Positions 13,723 to 16,138 of a DNA stretch of 16,138 nucleotides are shown one piece after another. Below the pieces are notes generated by a model that saw nothing but the letters and a program-made list of their open reading frames with translations, was not told where the DNA came from and did no database searches. The stretch comes from Bdellovibrionales bacterium (GTDB lineage Bacteria; Bdellovibrionota; Bdellovibrionia; Bdellovibrionales; UBA1609): the NCBI GenBank assembly GCA_020435025.1, contig JAGRAG010000027.1:1-16138 (forward strand), written 5' to 3'. Every line of letters begins with the position of its first letter. The stretch's first letter is position 1. A program made the position numbers and the translations under genes.

Positions 13723-13797
13723 TATTATCTCCAAACAATTGAAATAATTGAGGCTTTTTAAAAGCTAAAGAGGTCGCCTAAGTATTTAAATATATTT

Positions 13798-13826
13798 GTT
13801 ATAGCTACCTTTATTTGCCTTATTAA
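13798..13826 (-). promoter_or_regulatory. Candidate sigma-70-type promoter for the rmlB-led operon
   Basis: On the minus strand TTAATA (13826-13821) and TATAAC (13803-13798) are separated by 17 bases, with four and five consensus matches. Transcription would begin near 13791, leaving a leader of about 70 bases before the rmlB ATG. The leader contains a short A/T palindrome, GCTTTT next to AAAAGC, at about 13753-13765. The assignment is by pattern only. Confidence 0.4.
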
Positions 13827-13871
13827 TCAACAGATGGGGGGTGGGGATAAAGACAAAACACCGCTGCGCGT

Positions 13872-15629
13872 CTATAACACCTCTTCCAGAGTGTAAGGAA
13901 AAATGCGGTCGAATTTCTCCCACTGATCAGGACCGAAAAGGCCTTTAGATAACACAACAGAGCTGTTTGGCGGGACAAAATCAAATTTGTTTGAAAGAGT
14001 TCCAGAATTTAAGTCCAAGACAAAGAGAGTATTTAGGGAGCTATTCAAGGAAGTGACCTTTTTTAATTCTTCATAGGTCGTCAAAAAAGAAATGGGGAAA
14101 GGAGCCCAAGACAGGTTTTTAGGCAGTGAGCCCGAAGAGAGTCCTCCTTTGGGCTGGTAAACAACAATCTTACTGTCGGGTCCAAGACCTCGCAATGATG
14201 CAAAATATTTTAGCGGGGATGGCAGCAAAAGAGTGACGGTTGTTCCCACGCCTTCTTTTGAGGAAATGTTGAGATCCCCTAGCCAAGACTTTATCTTTTC
14301 ATTTGCATGCCACAGGCCAAGTCCGGAACCAGAGGGTTTGTTGTAACTTTCTCCTTTTTTTAAAATTTCATTTAGCTTTTCTAAGGGAATACCACAGCCA
14401 GAATCAGAAATTTCAATTTTAATATCATCGGAATCCTTCTTAATCTCAATTTTTACTAAAGCTTTGTCGTTTGAGGCTTCGAGTGCATTGTTGACGATGT
14501 TTGAAATGACTCTTCTAAAATCCGAGCCAGAAACAAGTGCAGAGGTTCTTATCTTGGAATCGGGATACAGAAAGATAAAATTGCAATTAGGAAAATTTAC
14601 TCTTTTCTCGTTGACGACTTGCTGAACAAGATCTTTTAACGGCAAGAGTTCAATATCTGAATTGGTTGTAACCGATTCCACTTTTGGCTTACGAGAATTA
14701 CAGTTTTTAGGTTGACTGCGATTCTGTCTAACGTGGTCTAGATCATTTACAATATCGGTGATTCTCGTGCAAATAGAGCGAACGAGGCTTTGACTTTCTT
14801 CATCAGCTTTAATCGTTTTTGATAGTACAGAAAGCGCAGAAAGTGGTGACTTTATATCGTGTGCCACTTGGGCGGAGAGCTCTGTTAAGGCATTTAGCCG
14901 AGAGATTTCAATTTTACGTGTTTGTGCTTCAAGCCATGAAGAAGTCAACTGGTTAAACCAGAGTTGAACTGTTTGAATCTCATCTCTGTCTCCGGGATCA
15001 GAGAGCGAAAGGTCAATTTTACTAGCTTCTTGTTTCAAGCTATTTTTGAGCTCTTGAAGGGGCTTTGTTAATCTGTTTACTGAGTGCCAGCTAAATAAAA
15101 GATAGCATAACCAAAACGCAAAAAAACCAGTGAAAAAAATTAGAAACACTTTTCTTTGCTGCTGCCATTCTTTCATTAAACTCAAAGAGGCAGAAAAATG
15201 CCCAATAATATCTGAGTTTGGACCATTAAAGTAGACAGGCAAAGAAAAATTCAGTTCCCAATATTTATCTAGGGGACTAGTTAGTTTTATAATGAGGAAG
15301 TCTAATTCATCGATTATAGATGTAGATACTTGTTCACCGTATGATTCCATCCACATTGGATTAGGATCGTTGTTACTAACGAATGATGCGTTTTCCAGTT
15401 TATACGATTGTGCTATGGAGGACAAATTTCTCTGAAAGGAAAAAAGATCTCCCATGCGATAAGCACTAGCCGCTTGAGAAACGGACTTGTTGATATTTTT
15501 AATTGAAGTATTTGAGTTTATATTTGCATAGGTGGAAACCATAGCAAAATAAATAAGTACCATTCCTGCCATGCTCCAGAAGGCAGAAAGCTGTACGATC
15601 CGCTTTAGAATATTGTAGGCAATGCTCAT
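13872..15629 (-). CDS. Membrane sensor histidine kinase with C-terminal extension
   Basis: The 585-residue kinase has TM1 at about 13-34, an extracytoplasmic sensor region (35-158), TM2 at about 161-181, and a HAMP-like linker with Leu187-Thr-Lys-Pro and Asp215-Glu-Ile. The HisKA region has phosphoacceptor His257 in His-Asp-Ile-Lys-Ser-Pro-Leu. A divergent linker (303-330) follows, then HATPase_c with N-box Asn377-x-x-x-Asn381, G1 Asp409-x-Gly-x-Gly and G2 Gly434-x-Gly-x-Gly438. About 110 further residues (475-585) follow the ATPase; they begin like a receiver domain and contain a Val-Leu-Asp-Leu strand, but show no clear phosphorylation site. No response regulator is encoded in the window. 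The start codon overlaps the stop of the methyltransferase gene as ATGA, so both are probably co-expressed. The signal is unknown. Confidence 0.88.
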   Translation of the reverse strand: MSIAYNILKRIVQLSAFWSMAGMVLIYFAMVSTYANINSNTSIKNINKSVSQAASAYRMGDLFSFQRNLSSIAQSYKLENASFVSNNDPNPMWMESYGEQVSTSIIDELDFLIIKLTSPLDKYWELNFSLPVYFNGPNSDIIGHFSASLSLMKEWQQQRKVFLIFFTGFFAFWLCYLLFSWHSVNRLTKPLQELKNSLKQEASKIDLSLSDPGDRDEIQTVQLWFNQLTSSWLEAQTRKIEISRLNALTELSAQVAHDIKSPLSALSVLSKTIKADEESQSLVRSICTRITDIVNDLDHVRQNRSQPKNCNSRKPKVESVTTNSDIELLPLKDLVQQVVNEKRVNFPNCNFIFLYPDSKIRTSALVSGSDFRRVISNIVNNALEASNDKALVKIEIKKDSDDIKIEISDSGCGIPLEKLNEILKKGESYNKPSGSGLGLWHANEKIKSWLGDLNISSKEGVGTTVTLLLPSPLKYFASLRGLGPDSKIVVYQPKGGLSSGSLPKNLSWAPFPISFLTTYEELKKVTSLNSSLNTLFVLDLNSGTLSNKFDFVPPNSSVVLSKGLFGPDQWEKFDRIFPYTLEEVL

Positions 15630-16138
15630 GATTTCCTCACAGCTACAATAGCAAAATAATTTATTGGCATAGAAGTTGACGGGGAAACATATCCAACCAT
15701 TTCATCCCATGACTCTACAACTAGACCAGCACCATCTAGCAAATTTAAAATGGATTCTTTGTCTGTTGAGTAGTAAGAAACTTCAGGCGTGGACTGTGCT
15801 CTTAAGCGTAGAGTCTCCTTGTTTTGCATGGCTTCAAAAGTTAAAAAAACTTTCCCGCCTGGCTTAAGGGAACGATAAACGTCGGCCAATAGTATCTTTG
15901 GATCTTCAATAAACTCCAAGAAGCTCAACATAAAAACAACATCAAAGACATTCTCTTCGATAATGGGAAAGCCATTTGTCAAATCAGCACAGATAACAGA
16001 TCTATACAAATTAGTTTTTTTGGCGGCCCCAACCATTTCTTCGCTAAAGTCGACACCATATAAATTTCCTTTAATATCTATTTGAGCGAGGCACTTAGCG
16101 ATACTCCCGTTGGCGCACCCTAGATCAAGAATTTCCAA
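15626..16138 (-). CDS. SAM-dependent methyltransferase (5' end outside the window)
   Basis: The 170 visible residues hold a class I methyltransferase core: motif I Leu-Asp-Leu-Gly-Cys-Ala-Asn-Gly-Ser near the window edge, Gly-Val-Asp-Phe at the end of strand 2, Ala-Asp-Leu motif II, Leu-Glu-Phe, and the Leu-Lys-Pro-Gly-Gly-Lys-Val motif. Motif I falls at residue 4, whereas family members usually have 30-50 residues before it, so the true start lies beyond 16138 and the TTG at the edge should not be taken as a start. The gene ends at TGA 15626-15628, overlapping the histidine kinase ATG. The substrate is not evident; its coupling to a sensor kinase is unusual. Confidence 0.8.
   Translation of the reverse strand: MEILDLGCANGSIAKCLAQIDIKGNLYGVDFSEEMVGAAKKTNLYRSVICADLTNGFPIIEENVFDVVFMLSFLEFIEDPKILLADVYRSLKPGGKVFLTFEAMQNKETLRLRAQSTPEVSYYSTDKESILNLLDGAGLVVESWDEMVGYVSPSTSMPINYFAIVAVRKS

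Noticed and set aside
13840..13871. Terminator or G-quadruplex between the kinase and rmlB
   Set aside because: The G-runs (GGGGGG and GGGG) do not form four tracts, and the CGC/GCG hairpin has only three base pairs.

Overview
The window looks like a Gram-negative chromosome segment in which a polysaccharide (O-antigen or capsule type) cluster meets an AT-rich accessory stretch. The organism cannot be fixed from the sequence. Moderate-to-low GC, compact ATGA-linked genes and the Rhs debris would suit a Bdellovibrionota-like or other deltaproteobacterial-type bacterium, but this is a weak inference.

Bases 1-3041 (plus strand) are accessory and visibly richer in A+T. They hold the basic C-terminal tail of a gene cut by the window edge, a TPR-type protein whose start overlaps it, an out-of-frame fragment of an Rhs/YD-repeat core, a short unknown ORF joined to that fragment, a four-helix membrane protein, a MerR-like C-terminal scrap, and an apparently intact hicA-hicB toxin-antitoxin pair. 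The arrangement resembles the decayed cassette tail downstream of an Rhs/polymorphic toxin gene.

Bases 3162-13722 (all minus strand) are a sugar-nucleotide and glycan assembly cluster, read from right to left. The first module is rmlB-rmlA, a GT2 glycosyltransferase, a SAM methyltransferase, a DprE1-like FAD oxidase, a DprE2-like SDR and a large polytopic GT-C-like membrane protein. After a 164-base gap comes the second module: gmd, a ColD-type dehydratase with His in place of the PLP lysine, a DPM1-like GT2, and an extended SDR whose C-terminus looks cut short at the accessory boundary. Most genes are joined by four-base ATGA overlaps.

The first module can supply dTDP-4-keto-6-deoxyglucose. 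It may also epimerise a polyprenyl-phosphate-linked pentose for use by the adjacent membrane protein. The second module should make a GDP-3,6-dideoxyhexose from GDP-mannose, and the two GT2 enzymes, the methyltransferase and the membrane enzyme would then handle and decorate the glycan.

Bases 13872-16138 (minus strand) encode a membrane sensor histidine kinase with an unusual C-terminal extension, translationally coupled to a SAM methyltransferase cut by the window edge. The 149 bases between the kinase and rmlB contain the best candidate promoter for the glycan operon.
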